Positions 35,522-45,279 are shown, numbered from the stretch's first letter. The stretch: DNA of 64,000 nucleotides from Paraburkholderia sp. BL10I2N1 (GCF_004361815.1 NZ_SNWA01000002.1:2356001-2420000); one strand, 5' to 3'. Numbers and translations are program-made. Notes: generated from the letters alone by a model not told the origin.

Positions 35522-37449
35522 TGCCCACTATTCGTCTCACCATGGCGCAAGCGCTGGTGAAATACCTCGCGGCCCAGCGTATCGAGATTGATGGCGAACG
35601 CGTACCGCTCGTCAACGGCTGCTTTGCCATCTTCGGCCATGGCAACGTCGCCGGCATCGGCGAAGCGCTTTACGAGTGCCGTGACAGCTTTCCCACCTAC
35701 CGGGCGCATAACGAGCAGGGTATGGCACACGCAGCCATTGCCTACGCCAAGGCGCACTTCCGCCGCCGGCTGATGGCGGTCACCACCAGCATCGGCCCGG
35801 GTGCCACCAATCTGGTGACTGCAGCCGCCCTCGCGCATGTGAACCGCCTGCCGGTGCTGCTGTTGCCGGGCGACGTGTTTGTTTCGCGCGCCCCTGACCC
35901 GGTGCTACAACAGGTGGAGAGCGATGCCGACGGCAGCCTCTCCGCCAACGACTGCTTCAAGCCGGTATCGCGCTATTTCGACCGCATCGTGCGCCCCGAA
36001 CAACTGCTTGCCGCATTGCCGAAGGCGATCGCTATTCTCACCGACCCGGCGCAATGCGGCCCTGTGACGCTGGCTTTACCGCAGGATGTGCAGACCGAAG
36101 CCTACGACTACCCGACCGGGTTTTTCGAAGAATCGCTCATCCGCATCCGTGTGCAGCCCGCCGCGCGCGATGAGCTGATTGATGCCGCGCAGGCAATCCG
36201 CCAGGCGAAGCGCCCGATCGTCATCTCCGGCGGCGGTGTGCTGTACGCTCGCGCCACCGAGGCGCTACGCACCTTCGCCGAAACTTTTGGCGTGCCCGTG
36301 TGCGAGACGCAGGCCGGCAAGAGCGCCTTGCCATGGGACCATCCCCTGCAAGTCGGTCCGGTTGGTGTAACAGGTTCGGCGGCCGCCAACGAACTCGCCA
36401 GGGAGGCCGACCTGGTGGTGGCAGTGGGTACCCGCTTGCAGGACTTCACCACCGGCTCGCACAGCCTGTTCCCGCAGGCGAAGCTGTTGAGTATCAATGT
36501 GAACGGGCTGGATGCGATCAAGCAGCGCGGCCAGGCACTCGTTGCTGACGCGCGTTGGAGCCTCGTCGCGCTCACTGGCACGCTCTCCGGGGAACCCGTT
36601 GACGATGGACCCGACGACGCGCTCATCTCAGGGCGGAAGGGCGCACGGGACATTGCCGGAGGCTGGCGCGCGGACACCCGGTGGACGCAGCGTGCGCGGC
36701 AACTCGCGCACGCCTGGCGTGAGACGGTCCATGCGGTGACTTCACCACGTGAGCTGCCGCGAGGCAAGCTGCCCTACGACGCGGAAGTCATCGGCGCGGT
36801 GCAGCGCTCGGCCGATTCGACGGGGGAAGACATCGTGGTATGCGCGGCCGGTACGTTGCCTGCGGAGCTGCACAAGCTGTGGCGTACCGGGTTCCCTGGC
36901 GGCTATCACATGGAGTATGGCTACTCCTGCATGGGCTACGAAGTGGCTGGGGGGCTGGGCGTGAAAATGGCTCGTCCGGACAAGGAGGTGATCGTGATGG
37001 TGGGTGATGGCTCCTACCTGATGATGAACTCCGAGCTGGCGACCAGCGTAATGCTTGGGCAGAAACTGATCGTTGTGATCCTGGACAACCGGGGCTATGG
37101 ATGCATCAACCGCTTGCAGCAGAACTGCGGAGGTGCGCCGTTCAACAACATGCTGAAAGACTGCCTGACCGGCTCGCAGGGACTGCCGGACATCGACTTT
37201 GCGAGGCACGCGCAATCGCTAGGCGCGATTGCTGAACGCGTACCGAACATCGCGGGGCTGGAAGAAGCGCTGGTGCGTGCCCGGGCGGCCGACCGCAGCT
37301 ACGTGGTGGTGATCAACACCGACGACACACGCACGACCGCCGAAGGAGGTTGCTGGTGGGAAGTCGCAGTGCCGGAAGTGTCTGAGCGGCCACAGGTGAA
37401 GGCCGCACGCGAAGCGTACGAAGCGGCGCTGCGGGTGCCGCGTAGCTAA
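35521..37449 (+). CDS. iolD: 3D-(3,5/4)-trihydroxycyclohexane-1,2-dione hydrolase IolD
   Basis: 642 aa thiamine-diphosphate enzyme that opens the inositol-derived ring to 5-deoxy-glucuronate. The ATG at 35521 follows GGAGAGCG; a GTG at 35518 is also in frame. The N-terminal PYR domain has the catalytic Glu in YRAHNEQGMAHAAIAYAK. The middle TPP_M domain includes RPIVISGGGVLYARATEALR. The C-terminal PP domain has the metal-ThDP motif VGDGSYLMMNSELATS with Asn in LDNRGYGCIN. Length matches the family. It overlaps iolC by one nucleotide; iolB follows after 133 nt. Confidence 0.95.
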   Translation: MPTIRLTMAQALVKYLAAQRIEIDGERVPLVNGCFAIFGHGNVAGIGEALYECRDSFPTYRAHNEQGMAHAAIAYAKAHFRRRLMAVTTSIGPGATNLVTAAALAHVNRLPVLLLPGDVFVSRAPDPVLQQVESDADGSLSANDCFKPVSRYFDRIVRPEQLLAALPKAIAILTDPAQCGPVTLALPQDVQTEAYDYPTGFFEESLIRIRVQPAARDELIDAAQAIRQAKRPIVISGGGVLYARATEALRTFAETFGVPVCETQAGKSALPWDHPLQVGPVGVTGSAAANELAREADLVVAVGTRLQDFTTGSHSLFPQAKLLSINVNGLDAIKQRGQALVADARWSLVALTGTLSGEPVDDGPDDALISGRKGARDIAGGWRADTRWTQRARQLAHAWRETVHAVTSPRELPRGKLPYDAEVIGAVQRSADSTGEDIVVCAAGTLPAELHKLWRTGFPGGYHMEYGYSCMGYEVAGGLGVKMARPDKEVIVMVGDGSYLMMNSELATSVMLGQKLIVVILDNRGYGCINRLQQNCGGAPFNNMLKDCLTGSQGLPDIDFARHAQSLGAIAERVPNIAGLEEALVRARAADRSYVVVINTDDTRTTAEGGCWWEVAVPEVSERPQVKAAREAYEAALRVPRS

Positions 37450-37582
37450 GTATGGCCAATAGGTTTAGGGTGAGGCCGCCCGCTGGAACATCACCATTTG
37501 GCGGCGTTGCCTGAGGGGTTTCGCTATGCCGGGCCCATCCAGCGACCACGTAACGAAGTACGAGTAGAACGAGGACCGATCA

Positions 37583-38425
37583 ATGAACTTACTGGTTAAA
37601 GGCGCGAGGAATCGGCGCGACCTGATCACCGTCACTCCGGCGTCGGCCGGTTGGCGGCACGTGGGATTCGAGGTGAAGAGGTTGACCCCAGGCGAGACGA
37701 TTTCGCTGTGTGAGCCCGATCGGGAGATCTGCCTGGTGGTGCTTTCCGGCGTTGTGTCAGTCACTGCTGGTGAGCAGCAATGGAATGAGATCGGCATGCG
37801 CACCAGTGTGTTCGACGAGCATGCGCCCTACGCGGTCTATATTCCGCCGCGGCTGCAGGGCGAGGTAATCGCGCACGGCGCAGTGGAACTGGCGATCTGT
37901 ACTGCTCCGGCTGAAGGCAAGCTGCCGGCGCGCCTGATCGAACCGTCCTCCATCAAGCGTTCGGTGCGCGGGGTGGCGGCCAACGCCCGCTATATCGCTG
38001 ACATCCTGCCGGCGACCGAAGCGGCTGAGTCATTGCTGGTGGTGGAAGTGCGCACTCCGCAGAGTCACAGTTCCAGCTACCCACCACACAAGCATGACAC
38101 CGACGCGGTCCCGCAGGAAAGCGTACTGGAAGAGACCTACTACCACCGCATCAACCCGCCGCAGGGCTTCGTGTTCCAGCGGGTCTACACCGACGACCGC
38201 AGCCTGGACGTGAGCATGGCTGTGGAAGACGGCGATGCGGTATTGGTCCCGCGCGGCTACCACCCGGTGGTGGTGCCGTATGGATACGAGAGCTACTACC
38301 TCAACGTGATGGCAGGCCCAACCCGACAATGGTGCTTCAAGAACGACCCGGCGCACGAATGGCTGATCAGCGGAGGGCCGGAACAGCCTGATACGCGGGC
38401 AACTTCGCCGCGTTACGTCGAGTGA
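37583..38425 (+). CDS. iolB: 5-deoxy-glucuronate isomerase IolB
   Basis: 280 aa double-cupin protein that converts 5-deoxy-glucuronate to 5-keto-2-deoxygluconate, the IolC substrate. Diagnostic stretches are TPASAGWRHVGFEVKRLTPG, VFDEHAPYAVYIPPR, the metal-binding HSSSYPPHKHDTDAVPQES and GDAVLVPRGYHPVVVPYGYE ending in SYYLNVMAGP. Spacing from iolD is 133 nt, room for a minor promoter or mRNA structure, but nothing specific was seen. Its stop overlaps the RpiR-type regulator start (GTGA). Confidence 0.95.
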   Translation: MNLLVKGARNRRDLITVTPASAGWRHVGFEVKRLTPGETISLCEPDREICLVVLSGVVSVTAGEQQWNEIGMRTSVFDEHAPYAVYIPPRLQGEVIAHGAVELAICTAPAEGKLPARLIEPSSIKRSVRGVAANARYIADILPATEAAESLLVVEVRTPQSHSSSYPPHKHDTDAVPQESVLEETYYHRINPPQGFVFQRVYTDDRSLDVSMAVEDGDAVLVPRGYHPVVVPYGYESYYLNVMAGPTRQWCFKNDPAHEWLISGGPEQPDTRATSPRYVE

Positions 38426-39369
38426 CTCGAAATATGCGCCATTTTACTTCGGTTAACCAGGAGCGGGCCGCTTCTGAAGGACGCCACTACCGAGTCCCGC
38501 CGCGAGGTGCAGCGGAGGCGGGCCCGGCGTCGGGGGACTTGACACAGGATCGGCTGTTTCAGTGGATCGCCGCCGACTATTCGTCTTTAAGCCGGCAATT
38601 GCAGGCCATTGCGCGCTACCTGGAGCAAAATCGCGGCCAGATGATGCTGGCCCGGATTAATGACGTAGCCGCGGCCTGTGATGTACACCCTTCTGCCGTG
38701 GTTCGATTTGCCAAGCGGTTCGGGTTATCAGGTTTTGCCGCGCTCAAGGCGATGTTCAAGGAGCAGTTCCGCATTCAGGGGCAAAGTGACGCCAATTCGT
38801 CAGGCATCACGCCAGCCAGCCTTCGACCGGCCTCCAGGGTGGTAGCGGCCAGCCGCGCTTCGCTACTGGACCTGGACATGCGTTTCGACGAGGACGGGTT
38901 TCAGAATGCAGTTGGCCTTCTGAGCCGTGCTGAGCGCGTCTACCTTCTGGGCCTTGATGGCAGCCTGCCTGTCGCAAGTTACCTGGCATCCGCGCTTCAA
39001 CGGACAGCTAGACAGGTTGTCCTCGTTACAGAACTGGGGGGGGTGCACCGGAACCTTATGCGCTCAGCAAGCTCGCAGGACACTATCGTGGCAATCAGTC
39101 GCGCGCCCTATGGGTCGGACACTGAAATCTGCGTTCTTGAAGCCCACAGAAGGGGCGCGTGCGTAGTGGCCCTGGTCGACAGCCGTCTTTCGCCACTGGC
39201 TTCACTTGCCGCTGCATCACTTGTTGTCAGGGAGACAAAGGCCTTTCCATTCGCGATCACCAGTACGCTTTGTGTCTGCGAGGCTTTGGTGGCCGCACTG
39301 GCCAGCGTAACCCTGGCTGACGGATCAGCATTCGACAAACCTCGTCCTGCAGACATGGTTATCAGCTGA
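38422..39369 (+). CDS. MurR/RpiR-family regulator at the end of the inositol operon
   Basis: 315 aa, starting at GTG 38422 within the iolB stop codon; a start at ATG 38434 is also possible. The N-terminal HTH_6 domain covers about residues 50-125 (MMLARINDVAAACDVHPSAV, VRFAKRFGLSGFAALK). The C-terminal SIS domain (about 150-290) has VYLLGLDGSLPVASYLASAL and TIVAISRAPYGSDTEICVLE, a sugar-phosphate-binding fold. In several Proteobacteria an RpiR protein (IolR) represses iol genes and releases DNA on binding a pathway intermediate. The first 45 residues are extra and low in complexity. It is translationally coupled to iolB. Confidence 0.9.
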   Translation: MTRNMRHFTSVNQERAASEGRHYRVPPRGAAEAGPASGDLTQDRLFQWIAADYSSLSRQLQAIARYLEQNRGQMMLARINDVAAACDVHPSAVVRFAKRFGLSGFAALKAMFKEQFRIQGQSDANSSGITPASLRPASRVVAASRASLLDLDMRFDEDGFQNAVGLLSRAERVYLLGLDGSLPVASYLASALQRTARQVVLVTELGGVHRNLMRSASSQDTIVAISRAPYGSDTEICVLEAHRRGACVVALVDSRLSPLASLAAASLVVRETKAFPFAITSTLCVCEALVAALASVTLADGSAFDKPRPADMVIS

Positions 39370-39751
39370 CCGGTATTGCCGGGTAGAGCGCAATCCAAAG
39401 GAGACTTTCGGCGCGTGTGCCCGCAACGGTAAGAGATCGAAGAGAGTGCGGAACTGGAATGGAACCATATTTATAAATTCGGATTACTAAAGTTAACGAG
39501 TTACTGCAAATGATGGAAGGGTAGGGATGTGTTCGCACGGGGATGGTTTTCTGGCGACATTGGACCGGTCGCTGAACTCAACGTGTAGGTAGATTGGTCA
39601 TTTGCAGCTAAGGAACCGGTTGATCGAGATGGTTCTATGTTTTTGAGGAGTCCTGCTATCCATGTTTTTTGTAGTGACGTTGGAGGCGCGAATTGTCCAG
39701 AACAGGCGTCAGCCTCTCTTCAAACATTAAATTACTAACCTGAGTAAGAAC
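39370..39751. other. Intergenic region upstream of the porin, with a B12-riboswitch-like core
   Basis: About 380 bp without a gene. At 39418-39455 the text GTGCCCGCAACGGTAAGAG followed by a GAGAGTGCGG stretch resembles the 3' core of cobalamin riboswitches, but the 5' half and B12 box are not found. The part from 39465 to 39505 is AT-rich (CATATTTATAAATTCGGATT) and is the likely porin promoter. Confidence 0.35.
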
Positions 39752-40882
39752 GTGAAACGACTGTTCCTGTCCGCGATTTCCCTCGGTGTTTGCGCTATTG
39801 CCATAAACGCGCATGCAGAAAACTCGGTCACACTGTACGGAATCGTCGATACTGGGATCGCGTATATCCACAACAGTGGCGGTCATAGCTCCCAGTGGAA
39901 AATGTCCGCCGGCAACCTCAGTGGCAACGAGTGGGGATTAAAGGGTAACGAGGATCTTGGCGGCGATCTCTCTGCGGTTTTCACGCTTGAGAACAGTTTC
40001 GACATCAGTTCGGGGCAGTTACAGAACGGTGGCCGCGAATTCGGTCATCAGGCATTTGTCGGGATCAGCAGTGGTCGGTTGGGTACATTGACGCTTGGCC
40101 GGCAATATGATCCAGTTACCGACCTTTTGCAGCCGCTAACTGGAGATCAATTCAGCGGACTGTTCGCGACGCCGGGAGATGTTGACAACTACGACAGCAG
40201 CGTACGCATCAACAACGCCGTGAAATGGGTGAGCCCCGTATGGGGCGGTTTGACGGTCGAAGCGCTGTACGCGTTGGGTGGCATAGCGGGCTCGGTCGGC
40301 TCCGGACAGTCGTATTCCGCTGCGCTTGCATACACGGCGGGGCCGCTCAGTCTGGCGGGTGGCTACCTGCACGTCGACAACGGCAACGTCAACCTGTCAG
40401 CGCGCGGCACATCGTCGGCCGATACGTTCTTTAACAGCTCGGTCAATGCTGCGTACGCTTCGTCGCGCTCGATCAACATCGCGCGTGCGGGTGGCCAGTA
40501 TGTATTTGGACCGGTGACGGTCGGCGCTGCATACAGCTTTTCGGAATATTCGCCTGATGCTTCGTCGACGTTCAAAGAATCGGAGAAGTACCAGAACGGA
40601 TCCATCTTTGCGCTCTGGCAGGTGTCGCCGACGTTCCAGGCGGTCGCGGGCTATAACTATACGAAATCGAACGGCGACTCCTCGGCGAAATACAACCAGT
40701 TCAACGTTGGCGTGGATTATCTTCTGAGCAAACGCACCGACCTCTATGCAACGGCAGCGTACACGCACGCGAGCGGGGAAAACGGTAACGGTGCCGCGCA
40801 GGCGGTAATCGGCTCGTACGGTGTTGACGCGGGTGCCAGTTCACAGGCGCTTGTGATAGTGGGCGTGCGGCACAAGTTTTAA
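39752..40882 (+). CDS. Outer-membrane porin (Gram-negative general porin family)
   Basis: 376 aa from a GTG start; the next Met options would remove the signal peptide. Signal peptide MKRLFLSAISLGVCAIAINA with cleavage after AHA. The mature protein begins ENSVTLYGIVDTGIAYI, the standard Burkholderia porin start, includes GFKGNEDLG-like EWGLKGNEDLGGDLSAVFTLE and LGTLTLGRQYDPVTDLL, and ends in GVRHKF with the C-terminal Phe needed for insertion by BAM. It is a trimeric-porin-type channel and probably lets the inositol substrate cross the outer membrane, since it follows the iol operon. It has its own upstream region and a strong terminator. Confidence 0.92.
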   Translation: MKRLFLSAISLGVCAIAINAHAENSVTLYGIVDTGIAYIHNSGGHSSQWKMSAGNLSGNEWGLKGNEDLGGDLSAVFTLENSFDISSGQLQNGGREFGHQAFVGISSGRLGTLTLGRQYDPVTDLLQPLTGDQFSGLFATPGDVDNYDSSVRINNAVKWVSPVWGGLTVEALYALGGIAGSVGSGQSYSAALAYTAGPLSLAGGYLHVDNGNVNLSARGTSSADTFFNSSVNAAYASSRSINIARAGGQYVFGPVTVGAAYSFSEYSPDASSTFKESEKYQNGSIFALWQVSPTFQAVAGYNYTKSNGDSSAKYNQFNVGVDYLLSKRTDLYATAAYTHASGENGNGAAQAVIGSYGVDAGASSQALVIVGVRHKF

Positions 40883-40898
40883 CCAGGGATCTCCATTT

Positions 40899-40938
40899 GG
40901 CGCTCGCGCAGGTCAATCTGGGTGAGCGCCGTTTTTTT
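40899..40938 (+). terminator. Rho-independent terminator after the porin gene
   Basis: Stem GGCGCTC / GAGCGCC with an 18-nt loop, followed by G and seven T. It lies 17 nt past the porin stop codon. Confidence 0.88.
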
Positions 40939-41561
40939 ACTTCTCCACATTTGAGGATTACGCACATACGTAACGCACGCGCAGAATGGTCTTGTTGACC
41001 ATCTTGCCGGCCTGCCGCTGCTTCCGCAGAGCGGGAGGCTATATGATGAGCAAAGGCGATCAGGTTCCTACCCCCTTGAGATCGACCCAGGTGATGGACC
41101 TGGCGAGCCATCGGACATCACAGCTGCGCCGACCGGGCTCCCCGTGCTTTACGTCTGTTCTAAGCTAACTCGGGGTGAGTTTAATGACTCTCAACACGAC
41201 ACCTACTGTTCTCATCGTGCCCGGGCTGCGCGATGGTGTCGCGGAACATTGACGGGCCCTGCTAGAGAAGAAGTTCTCTGTCGGTGTCTCTTTTGGCCGA
41301 CAGGCGGCAGGCGCCACCCGTGAGCGAATGACCGTTAGTCTTTGAGAGCGGCCGTTGCCAACGCGGCGAGCCGGATGACTGCAACGGGTCGACCTTCGCC
41401 TGTCGGCGAGCCGACGAGCCACCGTTCAGCAGTTGATAACACCGGCGAATGTGATTGACGTGTAGAACGGTCTCCAGGCATGGGGCGCTAAAATTGTACG
41501 TAGCATTGGTCCGTTCCGTGGAACCGATTGCCCCATCCCGATCTATCAACGGCAGGCAACC
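40939..41561. other. No confident gene
   Basis: About 620 bp. Open frames exist on the minus strand but are antisense-like and lack ribosome sites. No repeat or known family fragment was recognised. Confidence 0.4.
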
Positions 41562-42314
41562 ATGAACACTCACTACGCGTGTTTCGTTCGTCCGGCGCTG
41601 GCTGCAATTTGTGTGGCTTCCCTCGCAACGCTCGCCGCTTGCGGCGGAAACGCCTGTATCGGCCTCGACGGTTGCGGTGGCGGAAACGTGACGCCAACCG
41701 TCGCTATATCCGGCACGGCCGCCACCGGTAGTGCGCTCGCCAGCGCGACGGTCAGCTTCAGTTGTGTGCAGGGCTCGGGCTCCACCCTGTCCGACGGCGG
41801 TGGACACTACGCGATTACGTTCAATGCCACGCCTCCCTGCATCCTCACCGTGACCTCTGGTGGCATTGGCCTGCATTCGCTGGCATTTGCCGGCGGCACC
41901 TTCAATACGACGCCAGAGACCGAACTGATGTTTGTCTACATCGCTTCGCAACTCGGCACGAGCGAGAGCGGTCTGATAGCGGGCTTCCCGACCAACTCAC
42001 AGTTCCAGCAGGTGCTGGCAAACCAGGCCGACGTGCAGGCTGCGCAATCGGCAGTCGTCACGAATCTACAGCAGCGCTATGCGGTCACGCTGACGGCACC
42101 GGCGTTTCTAACGACATCCTTTACAGTTGGCCAAATAGGTGTCGACAGCGACCTGGGCGCGCTAGCGGCAGCAGGGGCTCTCGACGCCAATGGCATGCCC
42201 GATCAGGCCGCCGTCTCGCTGCTGTCCGCGGCGGGTCTCGCCCATCCGCTTACAGCGACGTCCGCACCTTCTTCCGGCACTGGCAGTACTGGCAGCAACA
42301 GCGGAATGATGTGA
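41562..42314 (+). CDS. Putative lipoprotein, 250 aa
   Basis: A lipoprotein signal is clear: ALAAICVASLATLAAC with the acylated Cys27, followed by GGN. The next stretch is Gly/Cys-rich (CIGLDGCGGGN), then a bacterial Ig-like or carboxypeptidase-regulatory-like segment TVAISGTAATGSALASATVS. The rest is Ala/Thr/Gly-rich, ending in a Ser/Gly tail (SSGTGSTGSNSG). Proteins of this type in Burkholderia are secreted or outer-membrane lipoproteins without known function. The ribosome site is weak. It stands alone. Confidence 0.75.
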   Translation: MNTHYACFVRPALAAICVASLATLAACGGNACIGLDGCGGGNVTPTVAISGTAATGSALASATVSFSCVQGSGSTLSDGGGHYAITFNATPPCILTVTSGGIGLHSLAFAGGTFNTTPETELMFVYIASQLGTSESGLIAGFPTNSQFQQVLANQADVQAAQSAVVTNLQQRYAVTLTAPAFLTTSFTVGQIGVDSDLGALAAAGALDANGMPDQAAVSLLSAAGLAHPLTATSAPSSGTGSTGSNSGMM

Positions 42315-42989
42315 CGTGCGGCGAGCCCGGGGCCATGGAGTCAGTCCCGGTGCCACAAGAGGTTGCGCTCGTCTACTTGGAAGAACACCACCCCTCTTCC
42401 TGCTGCGCAGCGTGGGCAGTGAGCATCGTGGACTGGAGTCGGCCAGGAGCGGTCCTACGCTACCGCTGGCGCTCGGTCGTTGGAATAACCGGTTGGGCCC
42501 GAGAGCGGTCGTTGTTGTCTTGGGGCGATCATCGACCTTGGCGTTCATTCAAAGAAAACTCGCCCTATATCAACTACCAGCTCTCTTGGCGATATTCGAT
42601 AACTGGACTTCAGCATAAAGACATGCTTACCAGGCGTGTCGTGCGATGCTGGAGGCGCAGGCGGATAGCCTTCTCCGGTGCGCTGAAACGCCGGGACAGG
42701 GCCGAATCCGGCATCCAGATCCGTCCCACGCGAAAAGCGGGCTAGTGAGTGGTGCAACGGGGCGGGCCTTTGACGAAAGAGAATGCCCCGAGCGCGTTAT
42801 TCGTCAAGCGAAGCGTTGTGGTGACCCACACGAGGCATCCAGGCGCGTGCGGGAGGGGGCGATGTTGCGGATCGATGCACGCCGCCGCTGGTGGTACCGA
42901 AGGAAAATTACCGAAGAAAATCGACATGAGGGCCAAACTCGCAGTCGCTGAACGTTGCCTAGGGCTTTAATCAAGGTAGACCAATGTTT
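42315..42989. other. No confident gene
   Basis: About 675 bp between the lipoprotein and the SnoaL-like gene. Frames are Arg/Trp-rich and unsupported. Nothing else is seen. Confidence 0.4.
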
Positions 42990-43394
42990 CTATCGCCGAT
43001 GGGCCGCCGCTTCAGCCGCCGTGTCATGGTATTCCTTGAATTTCGTGATTCTTCCGTTTTCGATCATGAAGACGTGAGCCCACTCATCTTCATACGTAAT
43101 GCCAGTTGAATTTACGCGCCAGCGCTGCACCCCAAGCACGACGACCTTGTCTTCGCTGGCAATAAAATCGAGAGGTTCGAACCGTTCGGCAGTCTGAGTC
43201 GCAGCAAGCGCACTGAAGAATTCAGCGACCTCCTGAGGGCCGTGCCTTCTACCAGCGAATGGGATGATCTCTGTAGGCCCAGGTATGAACCAGTCGACAT
43301 TTTCGGCGAGCGTTTTCAGGACGCCCCCGATGTCGGCCTTGCTGAAAGCATCGTATGCTTGCTGCACCAATTGAACATTTTGTTGCTCGCTCAT
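42990..43394 (-). CDS. SnoaL-like / ketosteroid-isomerase-like protein
   Basis: 134 aa. The ATG at 43394 follows GGGAGG with 4 nt spacing. The fold is shown by the N-terminal helix NVQLVQQAYDAFSKADIGGV, the strand-loop LAENVDWFIPGPTEIIPFAG, and later VVLGVQRWRVNSTGITYEDE then HVFMIENGRITKFKEYHDT, the typical NTF2-like ending. Such small cone-shaped proteins may be isomerases, dehydratases or only ligand binders; no catalytic Asp pair can be assigned. The gene stands alone, close to the IS630 at 43598, and is not damaged by it. Confidence 0.85.
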   Translation of the reverse strand: MSEQQNVQLVQQAYDAFSKADIGGVLKTLAENVDWFIPGPTEIIPFAGRRHGPQEVAEFFSALAATQTAERFEPLDFIASEDKVVVLGVQRWRVNSTGITYEDEWAHVFMIENGRITKFKEYHDTAAEAAAHRR

Positions 43395-43597
43395 TGCGCC
43401 TCCCATAATCGCCGTTTCGAGATCTTCCTGTATTGCTGCGGAATCGAGGCCATTTCCAGATCATCATAGTCGAGTCACCGAAAACCGCGCTCGCCAACCA
43501 GCAAAAAGCTGAGAACCTGCCGGCCGCACCAGGCTCATGGATGGCCGTTGGATCCTAAAATCTGCCGTTGACGTGGTGCCAGGTCCGACGGCAACTA

Positions 43598-44764
43598 GTG
43601 TAGTGCGTCATAAATAATGCAACTTAATTGCGATTTATGAGTCTCCGTTTGCATGGAGGGGAGAACTCATGAGAATCGCGGCGAAAGTTGAGTTAAGCGA
43701 AGCACAACGCAAACAGTTAGAGACGTGGGCTACTGGCCGAACGATTCCGGTTCGACTGGCGGAGCGCTCCAAGATGATTTTGCTCGCCGCACAGGGCAAA
43801 ACAGATAAACAGATCGGTGCGGAACTGGCTATCTGGCGCGGCACGGTCGCGCGCTGGCGCGGTCGTTTTATCACTGACGGCGTGAGGGGAATCGAGAGGG
43901 ATGAGACGCGACCGGGGCGCAAACCAAAGATCTCCGCGCCTAAGGTCAAGACGATTGTGGCATTGACGACGCAAGGGCGTCCGGATAACGCGACGCATTG
44001 GAGCACGCGCAGCATGGCAGCGGTGGTCGGTGTAAGTGCGGCAAGCGTGCGGCGCATCTGGCAGGCGCACGGCCTCAAGCCGCATCGATTAGACAGCTTC
44101 AAGGTATCCAACGACAAGCATTTCGCTGAGAAACTCGAGGACATCGTCGGACTGTATCTTGATCCCCCGGAGCACGCTCTGGTCCTGTGCTGCGATGAGA
44201 AGTGCCAGATCCAGGCGCTTGACCGGACCCAGCCGGGATTGCCGCTTAAGCGAGGTCGTGGTCAAACGATGACGCACGATTACAAGCGCAATGGTGTGAC
44301 GACGCTGTTTGCCGCGATGAACACGCTCGATGGGAGTGTCATTAGCGAGTGCAAGACCAAACATCGTCACCAGGAGTGGCTAAGCTTCTTGCGCAAGATC
44401 GATCGCGACACGGCTAAGAACAAGGAATTGCATTTGATCGCTGATAACTATGCAACCCATAAGCACCCGGAGGTACAAGCATGGCTTGCCAAGCACCCGC
44501 GATTTCACATGCATTTCACGCCCACCAGTGCCTCATGGCTCAACATGGTTGAACGCTTCTTTCGTGACTTATCAGTGAACCAGTTGCGACGTTCGGCGTT
44601 CCGCTCGGTACCCGAGCTGATCGGCACGATCGAGCAGTACGTGCAGAAACATAACCGTCATCCGAAACCGTTCATCTGGACAGCAAAGGCCTCTGACATC
44701 CTCGCGAAAGTCACGCGTGCCAGAGCCAAGCTTAATAAGATGCAATCCGTTTGACGCACACCAC
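43598..44764 (+). mobile_element. IS630-family element 1
   Basis: The ends share inverted TAGTG..GTGCGTCA..TGCA..CTTA text (left 43596-43630, right 44730-44766). TA dinucleotides at 43596-43597 and 44765-44766 fit the TA target duplication of this family. It holds one intact transposase and interrupts no recognisable gene. Confidence 0.8.
43669..44754 (+). CDS. IS630-family transposase
   Basis: 361 aa. The N-terminal helix-turn-helix has RSKMILLAAQGKTDKQIGAE and GTVARWRGRFITDGVRGIER. The DDE catalytic triad is seen as Asp in LVLCCDEKCQIQAL, Asp in HLIADNYATHKHPEV and Glu in SWLNMVERFFRDL. The C-terminus QYVQKHNRHPKPFIWTAKA is typical of this group. The length is full and no frameshift is seen, so the element may be active. 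A GGAGGGGAGAA region precedes the ATG. Confidence 0.95.
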   Translation: MRIAAKVELSEAQRKQLETWATGRTIPVRLAERSKMILLAAQGKTDKQIGAELAIWRGTVARWRGRFITDGVRGIERDETRPGRKPKISAPKVKTIVALTTQGRPDNATHWSTRSMAAVVGVSAASVRRIWQAHGLKPHRLDSFKVSNDKHFAEKLEDIVGLYLDPPEHALVLCCDEKCQIQALDRTQPGLPLKRGRGQTMTHDYKRNGVTTLFAAMNTLDGSVISECKTKHRHQEWLSFLRKIDRDTAKNKELHLIADNYATHKHPEVQAWLAKHPRFHMHFTPTSASWLNMVERFFRDLSVNQLRRSAFRSVPELIGTIEQYVQKHNRHPKPFIWTAKASDILAKVTRARAKLNKMQSV

Positions 44765-44922
44765 TAGGGGTCGGCTACGGTCCCCCGCCTAGGGCAATTG
44801 GCGGCAGAAAGCGTTGTCGAGAGTCCTTCGTCAACGCGGTGGCTCAAAATTCAATCGGCGCGGATACTCCGCCTGCGTGGGGCTATGATGACCTCGTCGG
44901 CTACCGTGGGTGACGGCACCCC

Positions 44923-45123
44923 ATGAACCGTTTCCTGATCGTTATTGGCACACTGTGCATTCTTGCCGGCCTCGGATGGCACTGGCTCGTGCGCATCCCG
45001 TTCGGCCGGCTGCCTGGCGACATTCATATCGTCCGCGACGGATTCAACTTCCACTTCCCGATCATCACGTGCATCGTGATTTCGGTCGTGGTATCCGCGC
45101 TGTTGTGGTTCTTGCGGCGTTGA
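44923..45123 (+). CDS. DUF2905 family small membrane protein
   Basis: 66 aa, the usual length of DUF2905. Two membrane segments are visible: RFLIVIGTLCILAGLGWHWL and FPIITCIVISVVVSALLWFL. Between them is the diagnostic loop RIPFGRLPGDIHIVRDGFNF. Members are widely conserved in Proteobacteria and unassigned in function. It precedes an NAD-dependent epimerase gene in the same direction, 156 nt apart. Confidence 0.92.
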   Translation: MNRFLIVIGTLCILAGLGWHWLVRIPFGRLPGDIHIVRDGFNFHFPIITCIVISVVVSALLWFLRR

Positions 45124-45279
45124 GCGCGGTGCGCGTCGGAGCACACAATGACGCCGATTGTGTAGGCGCGAAGCGGTCGGAAAGCGGAACTGACGTTGGG
45201 TGCGGTGCGGTCGTAATGCCTTTCCCGGTGTGCCAGATCGACCGCGTGCCTCTGGTTGGTCTACTAAACAGGTGCGAAC

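Noticed and set aside
39410..39460. Full cobalamin riboswitch
   Set aside because: Only a part resembling the 3' core is present; the other conserved elements are missing, so no riboswitch is annotated.
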